Assembly (NCBI GenBank): GCA_029310945.1
Contig: JARJFC010000018.1
Span: 17,021-81,020 of the forward strand
Source: Leptospira sp. 96542
GTDB taxonomy: Bacteria; Spirochaetota; Leptospiria; Leptospirales; Leptospiraceae
Direction of reading: 5' to 3'
DNA length: 64,000 nt
Below, in pieces: positions 9,253-17,235 of the stretch. Positions within the stretch are counted from its first letter, which is position 1. Each line of letters opens with the position of its first letter. The notes beneath the pieces were generated by a model. It was not told where the DNA came from, did not search any database, and worked only from the letters and a program-made list of their open reading frames with translations. A program made the translations under genes and the position numbers.

Positions 9253-11748
9253 GAGGCAATGGATCATTCCCTTATCTCGTTTGCACTCCTCCAACGCTTT
9301 TGCCACAAGCATCCCTGGTTTTAGTTTATTTGGGTCTGCTTTGATGGCATGGCCTGATGACAAACCAGATACAAGTAAATCGCCAGGTTTAACCGTACCC
9401 TGAGTTGCATCCACATGGATTTTTACAATCCCTATAAGGCCAACAAGAACGTATTGTAATCCTTTTTCTTCCTTTCCAAATACGAAGTTTGCATTGCCCA
9501 CACAAACACCAATCACATTTGTAGAGTAGGGGTGTTTTGATCTTGAAAGTACGTTTGGTTCGTCACTTGCAACCAAAAGATCCCCAGGAGTGATCACGTC
9601 CCTTCCATCAGTGCGAAAATAACGCGCAATGCATTCTTCACCAGATTCCTTTACAACACGAATATTACCTTCAAATAAGGATTCCCCCATAGCGTAGAAT
9701 GCCTTACCCGAACCACCTAACTCAGATTCTGCAATTCCTTTACCATCAGCAAATAACGCATAATTAGATTGAGAAATAAATCTTCCTCCTGGTGAAGAGG
9801 TTCCTACTCCTAACACCCCAGCGCTTTTATGGGAATCTTTACCTTTGGAGATCCCAAAGGTTCCGACAGAATCCCCAAAACCCACAACACCACTACCTTG
9901 AGATACACCCACAACACCAGAGCCAGTTTGGTTATTTTTTCCATATATGATCGCATCCGTTTGTGGAGGAGGCACAAATCCTTTCGATGGTGACTGTGCT
10001 TCGCCTACGATTTTCAATAATCCAACATGAGAATTAAAATGATGTTCCTTTTCCGCATAAGGGTGAGTATGTGGCTTTGGATCTCGAACATCGCTGAGCC
10101 TTGGGTCATCAGATAAAACAACTTTTCCTGGAACTGCCTCGCCTGGTTTAGATAAAATTACGATACCTGCTTGTTCGTGACTAGCAACTGACAAACGTTT
10201 GTCGTTCCCTTGAACAACAACACCCGCCTTTGTCTCTCCAGAATGTGCAAGCTGCACAATTCCATGCAATTCCGTACTCGCATGTTTTAGACGTTTATCA
10301 TTGCCTTGGACAACAGTGCCCTGTTCTTCACCACCATTAGGAGCCAGTTGGGTGATACCTTTGGCTGTGGTGGTAGCATCTCTCAAACGAAGATCATCAC
10401 CAGTAACAACTTTGTCGGAAGCAACTTCTCCCGAATCAGCAAGTTGCACGAGTCCCACAGATTTTTTAGTCGCAACCCGTAACCTTGCGTCATTGCCCTG
10501 AACTGCAACTCCAGGGCGAGTCTCTCCATCTAACGCAAGCTCTACGATACCAGGGTGATCCGTAGATGCAGATCTAAGCCTCTCATCATCTGATTGGACA
10601 ACAAGGCCTGGCCTCGCTTCCCCTGTCCTTGCCAATCGAACAAGACCATGTGTGAGTTCAGTGGCAATTTTTAGGCGTTTATCATTTCCCTGAACAACAA
10701 CACCCGACTTCTCTTCTCCGTCAGATGCGAGTTCGACAATACCTCGATATTCTGTGGTTGCGTCCCGTAACCTTCTATCGTTTGCTTGGACAACAACACC
10801 TTCTTTGACCTCGCCGTCCACTGCCAACCGGACAATGCCAGAACGAAGCACTGATGCGTAGGGCAGGGGTTCTCTCGCCACACCACCGTAATCTTTTTTA
10901 TCTGGGCTAGAATACAACTCAACTTCGACCACTTCCGTTATATAATCTTTTTTATTCTGAACTTTTTCTTGCATAAAAACAATTTTCAGATAACGCAAGT
11001 TAACCGGAGAAAACCTCCACTTATACCAGGTGCCCGGTTCAGATAAAAAATGATTTTCTTCATGAAGTTGATGCCAAGTTAAGTCATCCTCGCTGTAATA
11101 GGCAACAAAACGCTCTGGGAAGTTGGTGTTCGGGTCATTTTTCGTTAACATCCGAATTTCTTCGATGCGATTTACAGTACCCATATCAAAAATTAAGTAT
11201 TCATCTTCTGGTTCTTCCTTTTTTTTAGAGGACCAACCGTAGTCCGTACGAGTATCGATCAGATTTTCTTTTACAGACAAACGATCAAATTCGGAACTAG
11301 CAACAATGGACTGAATGCCTGTGACCAAAATACGCAGAGACCCGAAACTAATCCGACTTTTGCCATTGCTTGCTTTTCGCGAAACTTTATATACAAACTT
11401 CACATAACGTGCGCTTGTTAACGAAAACAACCATTTTGCGGAAGTTTTGAATGATTTCCGAAAGGAAGATTCTTGTAAAATTGGTTCCCAATACTTTCCA
11501 TCATGGGATAACTCAAAACGAAATGAATCTGGAAAAAAATCCAAACCGTCTTTTCCTGGCAAAAGTTCTATTCCATTAAAATAAATAGTGTCCTCAAAAC
11601 TGAACACGACAGAAGAAAGTGAGACCTGGTCTTTTTCTTCAAAAAATGATAAAAATTCATTGTTTTTCACTTCATACTGACCCGTAGCGGAGACAGAGCG
11701 AATGGGGAGAGAATAAGGATGGCTCGTTCTAATTAAATGATCTTTCAT
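9238..11748 (-). CDS. Large protein with discoidin-like domains and phage tail-fibre repeats
   Basis: About 836 residues from the ATG at 11748; a TTG 27 bases upstream is an alternative. Residues about 20-290 hold two beta-sandwich segments resembling F5/8 type C (discoidin) domains (SARYVKFVYKVS; NLRYLKIVFMQE). Residues about 300-560 are eight 32-residue repeats of the form GIVxLAxxGExxxGVVVQGNDxRLxxA, like the phage tail fibre repeat. Then come a Gly-rich GVVGVSQGSGVVGF segment and a C-terminal domain. I see no standard signal peptide. It lies 50 bases downstream of the rep-like gene on the same strand. It may be an adhesin, a receptor-binding fibre or a remnant of a phage-plasmid. Function unproven. 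Confidence 0.7.
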   Translation of the reverse strand: MKDHLIRTSHPYSLPIRSVSATGQYEVKNNEFLSFFEEKDQVSLSSVVFSFEDTIYFNGIELLPGKDGLDFFPDSFRFELSHDGKYWEPILQESSFRKSFKTSAKWLFSLTSARYVKFVYKVSRKASNGKSRISFGSLRILVTGIQSIVASSEFDRLSVKENLIDTRTDYGWSSKKKEEPEDEYLIFDMGTVNRIEEIRMLTKNDPNTNFPERFVAYYSEDDLTWHQLHEENHFLSEPGTWYKWRFSPVNLRYLKIVFMQEKVQNKKDYITEVVEVELYSSPDKKDYGGVAREPLPYASVLRSGIVRLAVDGEVKEGVVVQANDRRLRDATTEYRGIVELASDGEEKSGVVVQGNDKRLKIATELTHGLVRLARTGEARPGLVVQSDDERLRSASTDHPGIVELALDGETRPGVAVQGNDARLRVATKKSVGLVQLADSGEVASDKVVTGDDLRLRDATTTAKGITQLAPNGGEEQGTVVQGNDKRLKHASTELHGIVQLAHSGETKAGVVVQGNDKRLSVASHEQAGIVILSKPGEAVPGKVVLSDDPRLSDVRDPKPHTHPYAEKEHHFNSHVGLLKIVGEAQSPSKGFVPPPQTDAIIYGKNNQTGSGVVGVSQGSGVVGFGDSVGTFGISKGKDSHKSAGVLGVGTSSPGGRFISQSNYALFADGKGIAESELGGSGKAFYAMGESLFEGNIRVVKESGEECIARYFRTDGRDVITPGDLLVASDEPNVLSRSKHPYSTNVIGVCVGNANFVFGKEEKGLQYVLVGLIGIVKIHVDATQGTVKPGDLLVSGLSSGHAIKADPNKLKPGMLVAKALEECKRDKGMIHCLLSFS
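10072..10839 (-). repeat. Eight in-frame 96-bp tandem repeats coding phage-fibre-type units
   Basis: Eight consecutive units of 96 bases inside the tail-fibre-like gene, each coding 32 residues that begin with GIV/GLV/GIT and contain the VVQGNDxRL core. The units have diverged at most third positions, so the array is old, not a recent slippage product. First unit starts at 10839, last at 10167 (minus strand). Confidence 0.85.
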
Positions 11749-11798
11749 GCAGTTTATTGTTCTGATTCCTTCCAAAAATTACCGATTTTCATTCTAGT

Positions 11799-12788
11799 CT
11801 ATCGAATTTCAGAAATGCGGGATCCTTCTTCCACACTGGCAAAAACGACGACAAGAGATGGTTTGACACGTTCCGTAAAATACATCTGTATGATTTGTTT
11901 GAGATACCCTTGGACGGAGGTTTCGATCACAACGACATTCCCATCCAATTGGATTTTGATGGTTTCCAATTGTTCGCAGGTTCTGGGTGTCAGTTCCTTC
12001 CTTGCCCAATTGAGGAAGCCAAGCCAGGAAGCAGGGTGGGGCATTCCGATTGACGGCTCGGGATAAAACTGCTTAGAATTGGGCCGAACTTCAGTTTGTT
12101 TGGCTGAAGCGATTAACTCTTTACAAACACCTTTTAGATACGCAAAGTCTGATTCCATCCGAAGTGCAAGAGCCTTTTGGTAGGCTTCCATTGCAATCTC
12201 AGAACCGAAAAGATCCACAAGAGTGTCGAGGTTTGTGTTCTTTCCTTCCTTTTTCCCTTCTAACTCTGGAGTAGGAACATTGTTTGTATTGGAAATGGTT
12301 ATATTAATATGGTTTGGGGTTCCGTCTCTACCCCCCGGTTGGGAAATTCTGGAGTCCCCAGAAGTGTCTGTTTCGGCTCCCCTCCAGGGGATGGATGGAT
12401 CCCCCAGAGGGGTAATTTTGGAACCCTGGTAATGGAATGAAAAGTGATACCGTGTGGAAGTCCTGCCTCCCCCCGGTATTTGGAAAAGTAATCCCGCCTT
12501 TGTTAGTTCTTTTTTTGCAATGACGATGGATTTTTTTGTTTTGAAGCCTGTGAGACGGAGGAGGGTTTCCGTACTTGGCCAAACGGGTTTGAAGCTGTAG
12601 TCGCTGAATTTTAAAAGGACAGGGTAGAGTGTCTTTGCAGCATGGGAAAGCTCTGCCCAAACACCAGAGTCAATGATGTCGGTCATCAAACGGATATAAG
12701 GGTGCCTAGGGTCGCTCAAAACCTTCTCCTTCGTTTTTTCTGCAAAAACCAAACTAAATTTAAGCAAATTTTTTGAAGGAGTTGACAT
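11799..12788 (-). CDS. Putative replication initiator with winged-helix N-terminus
   Basis: 329 residues. The N-terminal 110 residues look like a winged helix of the replication-initiator/helix-turn-helix type (VWAELSHAAKTLYPVLLKF, then PSTETLLRLTGFKTKKSIV), a pattern frequent in plasmid Rep proteins. A Gly/Pro/Ser-rich linker follows and a second helical domain ends the protein. An in-frame stop lies seven codons upstream of the ATG at 12788, so this is the earliest start; no ribosome site is visible. The gene sits downstream of parA-parB on the same strand and has its own promoter and a structured leader. Identification as Rep is from context and fold pattern, not a catalytic motif. Confidence 0.65.
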   Translation of the reverse strand: MSTPSKNLLKFSLVFAEKTKEKVLSDPRHPYIRLMTDIIDSGVWAELSHAAKTLYPVLLKFSDYSFKPVWPSTETLLRLTGFKTKKSIVIAKKELTKAGLLFQIPGGGRTSTRYHFSFHYQGSKITPLGDPSIPWRGAETDTSGDSRISQPGGRDGTPNHINITISNTNNVPTPELEGKKEGKNTNLDTLVDLFGSEIAMEAYQKALALRMESDFAYLKGVCKELIASAKQTEVRPNSKQFYPEPSIGMPHPASWLGFLNWARKELTPRTCEQLETIKIQLDGNVVVIETSVQGYLKQIIQMYFTERVKPSLVVVFASVEEGSRISEIR

Positions 12789-12813
12789 TATTTGACATAA
12801 TGTTAATTATGTC
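12782..12813. promoter_or_regulatory. Direct and inverted repeats over the rep start codon (possible Rep operator / plus-strand promoter)
   Basis: Two 10-base direct repeats TTGACATTAT and TTGACATAAT (12782-12801) run into a perfect inverted repeat GACATAAT-GTTA-ATTATGTC (12794-12813). The TTGACA at 12782 is a good -35 for a plus-strand promoter, with AATTAT at 12805 as a weak -10 (17-base spacer). The 11-mer TTAATTATGTC ending here recurs at 12950-12960. Such repeats beside a rep gene commonly bind Rep; that is inference. Confidence 0.45.
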
Positions 12814-12814
12814 T

Positions 12815-12873
12815 CATCCAACAACATTCCTTCGGGAAGACCCGACCCCCTGGTACGCCAGGGGATTTTTTTT
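12815..12873 (+). ncRNA. Possible short counter-transcript antisense to the rep leader
   Basis: Inferred from a TTGACA element at 12782 and the strong terminator at 12847-12873 on the strand opposite to rep. The RNA would be about 60 bases, entirely complementary to the rep mRNA leader. The -10 box is weak, so this is a hypothesis. Confidence 0.3.
12847..12873 (+). terminator. Rho-independent terminator, plus strand, within the rep leader
   Basis: Perfect 7-bp stem CCCCTGG/CCAGGGG with a TACG tetraloop (UNCG class), then A and eight T. No plus-strand gene precedes it; the only candidate is a short transcript started near 12817, antisense to the rep leader. An alternative stem, 12856-12862 with 12878-12884, would disrupt it. 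Confidence 0.75.
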
Positions 12874-12962
12874 CTTTCCTGGCGGGGCACAGAACTTCCG
12901 ACATCCCCCACTATTTCTGTTTTGGGGAATGTCCGCTCAAACCAAAGTTTTAATTATGTCAC

Positions 12963-12990
12963 ATTATTGACCGATTCAAGGTACTGTCAA
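12963..12990 (-). promoter_or_regulatory. Predicted rep promoter with palindromic operator
   Basis: On the minus strand TTGACA (12990-12985) and AATAAT (12968-12963) are separated by 16 bases, a near-consensus sigma-70 promoter that would start about 165 bases upstream of the rep ATG. A perfect inverted repeat GTACTGT/ACAGTAC (12981-12987 and 12997-13003) covers the -35 and is a likely repressor site. Confidence 0.6.
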
Positions 12991-13020
12991 GTTCGTACAG
13001 TACTTTTTCCATGGGAGTCT

Positions 13021-13059
13021 AAAAAAAAATATCCTAAGTACTTGACTGCTAAGTACTTG
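13021..13059 (-). terminator. Likely parAB terminator made of repeated CTAAGTACTTG
   Basis: Seven bases after the parB stop, the 11-mer CTAAGTACTTG occurs twice (13034-13044, 13049-13059). Its core AAGTACTT is self-complementary, so the two copies form an 8-bp hairpin with a 7-base loop; reading on the minus strand it is followed by TAT and a T-run of nine. The stem is AT-rich, so termination may be partial. Confidence 0.5.
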
Positions 13060-13065
13060 TTTGGG

Positions 13066-13893
13066 TTAGGTCGGATCTCCGTATTTTTTGGCCAGTTCCT
13101 TTTTGACGAATTTGTAAAGATCCCCAAGTAGTATTTCATCCTCAGTTGTAATCTGGATTGCATTTCCTTGTTTTTTGATCTTATAAAACCCGAGGCGGAA
13201 GTTTGCCAAAGACTCCGATGGGTTTGCTTTATCTTTGGTTTGTTTATTGAAATCTTTGGCATCCCGAACCGTTTTCAATGCCCCTCGGTTGTAAAGGTCT
13301 AAAAACTCACCCAAGCTTCCTTTCTTGGAAGCCTGGGCAGCTTGGACGAGGAGATTTTTGTTTTGTATATCGTTCTCTCGGCATTTTGCCAGGTGTTCTT
13401 TGGGCATTCCCGCAATGGACAAAACCTCAGACATATAACTTCGGCTTTTTCCAAAAAGATCTCCCAATTCCTGATCTGTATAATTATGTGTATTTTTTAA
13501 GAAGAGGAGGGCATCCACTTCTTCGTAAGGAGATAAATTTTCTCTTTGGAGATTTTCAATCACCGCCAGTTTGTAGATTTCCTTATCTGGTCTATTTAGA
13601 ATCTTACATTCGATATCAGTCCAACCCAAAGATTTTGCAGCATGGTAGCGTCTTTCGCCTGCAATGATTTTATAACTTCCTTCTCGCTCCCCTTTGGAAA
13701 CAATGATGGGTTGGAGGAGACCGTCCGCCTTGAGGGTTTGGGCAAGTTCCTCAATCCCTTTTTTTCTCTCTTGCCTTGGTTGGTGTTCGGAGGGGTGGAT
13801 TTTTTCCATTCGTATTGTACGAATGGTTCCATCCAAATTTTCCGCCTGGTAAATGTCGGCGAGTGTCCCTAGCCGTTTACTTTTTGAGCTCAA
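13066..13893 (-). CDS. parB: Chromosome/plasmid partition protein ParB
   Basis: 275 residues from a TTG at 13893. This start is chosen over upstream ATG codons because GAGGAGG sits 6 bases before it; the gene then overlaps parA by 17 bases. The ParB/Srx CTPase N-terminal domain is clear: QPRQERKKGIEELAQTLK, LLQPIIV, the GERRYHAAK box (C-motif) and NLQRENLSPYEEVDAL. The helix-turn-helix follows (YTDQELGDLFGKSRSYMSEVL). ParB loads as a CTP-dependent clamp at parS; two candidate parS palindromes lie upstream of parA. The assignment is firm. Confidence 0.93.
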   Translation of the reverse strand: MSSKSKRLGTLADIYQAENLDGTIRTIRMEKIHPSEHQPRQERKKGIEELAQTLKADGLLQPIIVSKGEREGSYKIIAGERRYHAAKSLGWTDIECKILNRPDKEIYKLAVIENLQRENLSPYEEVDALLFLKNTHNYTDQELGDLFGKSRSYMSEVLSIAGMPKEHLAKCRENDIQNKNLLVQAAQASKKGSLGEFLDLYNRGALKTVRDAKDFNKQTKDKANPSESLANFRLGFYKIKKQGNAIQITTEDEILLGDLYKFVKKELAKKYGDPT

Positions 13894-14632
13894 CCAAAAC
13901 CTCCTCAATGAATCCTTCATACTCCTGCGATTGACGGGAAGACCGGTTGTAATCAAAAACAGATTTTTTTGCCAAATGGCTTTCGCCCACGGCCACCCCG
14001 TCTGAAATGGTATGTTCAAAAATGCGGAAGTACTTTCCGAGAACAGGGAGGATGGTTTTTGTCAAAAGTGTTTGGGGTTTGAGTTGGGTGATGAGGGCTC
14101 CCAAAATCTCTAAGTCGGGATTGATCCTTTTTTTGATCGAGGAAATGGTCTGCTGCAAACCCATGATTCCATCCATCGAAAATTTTTCGGCCTGAAGGGG
14201 GATGAGTACAAAATTAGAAGCGACGAGGCTATTGACAGTGAATATCGATAAGGAAGGTGGACAGTCGATGATGACAAATTCAAAATCCTTTCCGATGGCT
14301 GCAAGAGAATCTCTCAGAATGTAGGGGGCTTCTACTGAGTTCACGGACACTGTTTCCATTTCCGCCAAACGGAGGCTAGATGGCGCAATCCATAAACAGT
14401 CGTTATAGATCGGCACGATGATATCTTTTAATCCCGTAGCATTCTGAAAAAGGTGGGAAAGGTCTTTGTCCACAGTTTCTGGGTTGAGGAAGATGCCTGT
14501 CGAGTTTGCCTGCGGATCCATATCGATGAGTAATGTTTTTAAGTTCCTGCGAGCAAGGCCCATGGCTAGGTTCAAAGAAGTTGTTGTTTTTCCTTCTCCA
14601 CCTTTCTGATTGGCGACTGCAATGGTGATCAT
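13877..14632 (-). CDS. parA: Partition ATPase ParA
   Basis: 251 residues, the size of chromosomal-type or small plasmid ParA without an N-terminal DNA-binding domain. The deviant Walker A reads KGGEGKTTT at residues 10-18, with Glu where most family members have Val, keeping the signature lysine K10 and K15. Walker A' (LLIDMDPQANST) and Walker B (FVIIDCPPSL) are intact. With ParB it would move the origin region by the ATP-dependent gradient mechanism. GGAAGG lies about 15 bases before the ATG. It is divergent from the AAA-type regulator, with the parS-like sites between them. Confidence 0.95.
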   Translation of the reverse strand: MITIAVANQKGGEGKTTTSLNLAMGLARRNLKTLLIDMDPQANSTGIFLNPETVDKDLSHLFQNATGLKDIIVPIYNDCLWIAPSSLRLAEMETVSVNSVEAPYILRDSLAAIGKDFEFVIIDCPPSLSIFTVNSLVASNFVLIPLQAEKFSMDGIMGLQQTISSIKKRINPDLEILGALITQLKPQTLLTKTILPVLGKYFRIFEHTISDGVAVGESHLAKKSVFDYNRSSRQSQEYEGFIEEVLVELKK

Positions 14633-14742
14633 CTATGGTATCTTTTCCTTCCCAATTGGTATGGTTTCTCTTTGAAAATCTCTGATCAATTGATTTTTGA
14701 AATTTTAGAAAAAAACAAAAATCACTGGTTCTACAACTTCAT

Positions 14743-14758
14743 TGTCGGACATCCGACC
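14743..14758. promoter_or_regulatory. parS-like palindrome, copy 1 (one mismatch)
   Basis: TGTCGGACATCCGACC: 7-base arms around CA, the last base departing from perfect symmetry. It has the same size, spacing and TGT...ACA ends as the classical parS TGTTTCACGTGAAACA but a different inner sequence. It lies in the parA upstream region, 51 bases from copy 2. Confidence 0.6.
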
Positions 14759-14793
14759 ACGCAAAAATTAGCAAAAACTATCTATTTCTATTT

Positions 14794-14809
14794 TGTCGGA
14801 CATCCGACA
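14794..14809. promoter_or_regulatory. parS-like palindrome, copy 2 (perfect)
   Basis: TGTCGGACATCCGACA is a perfect 7+2+7 palindrome built like parS. I found no third full copy by eye, only scattered halves such as TCCGACA at 12897-12903. It lies just upstream of the NtrC-like gene and could also affect its transcription. Confidence 0.65.
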
Positions 14810-14861
14810 TTCAATTAGGTACGTACTTGACAAAGTGATTAAATTTAAACAGTTTCATAGC

Positions 14862-16172
14862 ATGCCACCCAAAATCATATCCCTTTTGGCTTCGACCAAA
14901 CATGGCAAAGAATGGATCCACGATGTCCTACCCGGACTATGGAGCGAGCTTTGTACAAGTTTGGGATTGCGGGCGGGGGTTGTGGTTCTGAAAGCTGAAG
15001 GTGAAGATTCATTCTATGAGTCGGCAAGTTTTGGCTATGGGGAAGATGGATTCTATTATTCGTTTCTGAACCGAGGTTCTGAGCTTTGGAATGACCTCAT
15101 GTCTTCTCTGTCCCCGCTTGATTTGTCTGATTCTGGATATGATTTATTTTTACCCCAAGGAAAAGCAATGGCGCTCAGGATTGAATCGTCCAGTGATCCA
15201 ATCGGTTTCCTTCTCATTGAGTGGGAAGAGGATTTGCATTTCCCTGGGGATTTGTTTCTTCATCTTTTTGCAGAAAGGATCTCCAAAGAATGGGTCGAGC
15301 CAAAATTGTCCGCGAGACAATCTTTAGAGGTTGGTGAAACCTTCCAAAGCTTTCGGAACCAGATCCCCAATTTGGATCACTATTTAGAACAGTGGAGACT
15401 GCAAAAACGCATTTCTATCCTTGGCCCCAAAGGAATTGGGAAAAAATCTTTAGCAAAATGGATCCACCAAATCACCACGCCAGGGCGGACTTTTCTCCTC
15501 ATCGAATCTCTACCTGAGAATTTTGGAAAATTAGAAAAGGCACTCCAGGTTTGGGCAGAAGAGGCGGGCAGTGGCAGTCTGGTTTTCAATCGGATTGAAC
15601 ACTTGAGTTTGGGCCAACAGCAGATATTTTTATCTTGGTTGGCGGAAGGAAAATTTTCAGGAAATCTCATCCTCATTGGGCCTGCAGAATGGAATAGCGA
15701 ATTATTACCAGAGTTTGAAAACCTAGTCCAAAAGGATGCGCTGGGGCTTCCTAGTTTGAGTCTCCTCACAAAGCCTAAGTTCAAAGAAATGATCCATGGG
15801 CTTTTCTCAGAGTTGGCGCTCACCCAAAACAGAGGAGGGCTTTCCCTCAGTCCAGCCGCCCTCGATCACTTGGTTTCCAAGGTTTATCCAGAAAATTTCA
15901 CCGAATTGAAAAATATCCTTCTCACAGCAATTTTAACAACCAGATCCAATCAAATTGATTCGTCAGATTTAGAAATTGGGAAAAGCCGAATGGATTTGGA
16001 GGTACCCGAAGCCGAAGATTTAGACTTGCGGCGCGGGATACAAGCCTTAGAAAGGCAGAAGATACTCCATTCGATGCGGATCTTTTCTGGGAACCAGATC
16101 CGAATGGCCAAAGCTTTGGGCATTTCGAGAGGGTCTCTCCAGTACAAAATGAAACAGTTGGGATTATTATAA
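14862..16172 (+). CDS. Degenerate NtrC-like AAA protein with GAF-like N-terminus and Fis-type HTH
   Basis: 436 residues from the ATG at 14862; the frame is open upstream to a TTG inside the parS-like site, and a GTG at 14835 is also possible. A GAF-like sensor region (about 1-150) precedes an AAA domain with Walker A GPKGIGKKS, but the Walker B position reads LVFNRIE where an acidic pair is expected, and the sigma-54-contacting GAFTGA loop is absent. The C-terminus is an intact Fis-type helix-turn-helix (NQIRMAKALGISRGSLQYK). It is therefore unlikely to activate sigma-54 promoters; it may be a DNA-binding regulator or replicon-maintenance factor. Followed after 2 bases by the next gene. Confidence 0.75.
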   Translation: MPPKIISLLASTKHGKEWIHDVLPGLWSELCTSLGLRAGVVVLKAEGEDSFYESASFGYGEDGFYYSFLNRGSELWNDLMSSLSPLDLSDSGYDLFLPQGKAMALRIESSSDPIGFLLIEWEEDLHFPGDLFLHLFAERISKEWVEPKLSARQSLEVGETFQSFRNQIPNLDHYLEQWRLQKRISILGPKGIGKKSLAKWIHQITTPGRTFLLIESLPENFGKLEKALQVWAEEAGSGSLVFNRIEHLSLGQQQIFLSWLAEGKFSGNLILIGPAEWNSELLPEFENLVQKDALGLPSLSLLTKPKFKEMIHGLFSELALTQNRGGLSLSPAALDHLVSKVYPENFTELKNILLTAILTTRSNQIDSSDLEIGKSRMDLEVPEAEDLDLRRGIQALERQKILHSMRIFSGNQIRMAKALGISRGSLQYKMKQLGLL

Positions 16173-16174
16173 TC

Positions 16175-17173
16175 ATGGATGAAACGGTCTACGAGGAGAG
16201 AAAGACACCCGGCGGGTTTCTCGTCAAGGTGCGGCTCTCGAAACTTACCTACGTTGTTTTTACGGAGGCAGGTCCCGAGGTTCCCAAGGGGGCAAAAAAC
16301 AATTCGATTGTTGTGAACGTGCCGAAAGTAGGATTTTTTGGAGATGATTTTGATGTGTCCCATTTCCATCTCGGAGAGCTTTCCTTTGTCAACGTGAAGG
16401 CGGGGAAAATGGTCATTCCCTACCAACATGGATTTTCCAATGAAATCAAAACCATCTACCTTGGCACGGGAAGCCAGAGTGATGTTCTGCCAGTTGTTAT
16501 CTATCACTACAAAAACAAAGAAAATTTGATGGAATCTTGGGAGAAGGGTGAACAAGCACAGTTTCTTGTTGTAGACGAAGAAATCCCCAGGTCTGATATG
16601 GTTTCGTTCAAAATCCGATACCCAAGTATGAATATCCTTGTGATCAAAAAAAGGATCAATACTTCGGCAGAATCCCAGGCACCGAAAGGGAACGACGGAA
16701 AAGACAAAGGTGTTGTGGATTACGATAAGGTCCGCGCAACCGATGTTGCCAAAAATCAAAATCTCAATACATACAGCGAAAACCCAGTCTTCCTTGCTCG
16801 GATCCACCTCCGCAGCATGGAGCTAGATAAAGTGAAACAACTCCTTCTCGATTTCCACCTTTCGTCGGAAGATGTCACTTTCATTCGAACCTTTTTGGAT
16901 GTGATGATTCGAAATGAATTGCAGAAACCTGAACTTGATGTGGCCAAAAACCAACTCATTGCCATGAATGAAGCCTTTCGTCTCGCTGTTCTCATTTTGG
17001 AATTTAAAATCGAAGAATTTGAGATGGAACTAGACAAGGGGTTTTCAAGAGATATTTCCAATATGATCTATGCCTTGCTTGCCAAGGAACAAGAGCTTGC
17101 CCAAGACCTCGAAAAAGAAATTGTACTCTGGGAATGGAAGCTCCGAGCCCGGTCGATGATCTTCCGAAAATAG
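16175..17173 (+). CDS. Conserved-looking protein of unknown function
   Basis: 332 residues, no signal peptide or membrane segment. The first 160 residues are beta-rich (LVKVRLSKLTYVVFTEAG); a polar linker with Lys/Asp/Gly (about 165-190) leads to a helical C-terminal half with alternating charged helices (LDKVKQLLLDFHLSSEDVTF; FKIEEFEMELDKGF). It starts 2 bases after the NtrC-like gene and must be in the same operon, so it may work with that regulator or in replicon maintenance. I recognise no family. Confidence 0.75.
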   Translation: MDETVYEERKTPGGFLVKVRLSKLTYVVFTEAGPEVPKGAKNNSIVVNVPKVGFFGDDFDVSHFHLGELSFVNVKAGKMVIPYQHGFSNEIKTIYLGTGSQSDVLPVVIYHYKNKENLMESWEKGEQAQFLVVDEEIPRSDMVSFKIRYPSMNILVIKKRINTSAESQAPKGNDGKDKGVVDYDKVRATDVAKNQNLNTYSENPVFLARIHLRSMELDKVKQLLLDFHLSSEDVTFIRTFLDVMIRNELQKPELDVAKNQLIAMNEAFRLAVLILEFKIEEFEMELDKGFSRDISNMIYALLAKEQELAQDLEKEIVLWEWKLRARSMIFRK

Positions 17174-17209
17174 CGAAAAATCGTCAAAAAATGCTTTCTT
17201 TTTTCTGAT

Positions 17210-17229
17210 TTCCCTAGAATATTAGGGAA
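17210..17229. promoter_or_regulatory. Palindrome overlapping the ribosome site of the gene at 17236
   Basis: TTCCCTA-GAATAT-TAGGGAA, a perfect 7-bp inverted repeat whose right arm contains the AGGGAA ribosome site 7 bases before the ATG. It may be an operator or an RNA hairpin that hides the ribosome site. Confidence 0.45.
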
Positions 17230-17235
17230 GTTACC

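Noticed and set aside
10072..10839. Regular repeats resembling a CRISPR-like or minisatellite array
   Set aside because: The 96-base units are in frame, code a known fibre repeat and vary at third positions; there are no constant repeat/spacer pairs.
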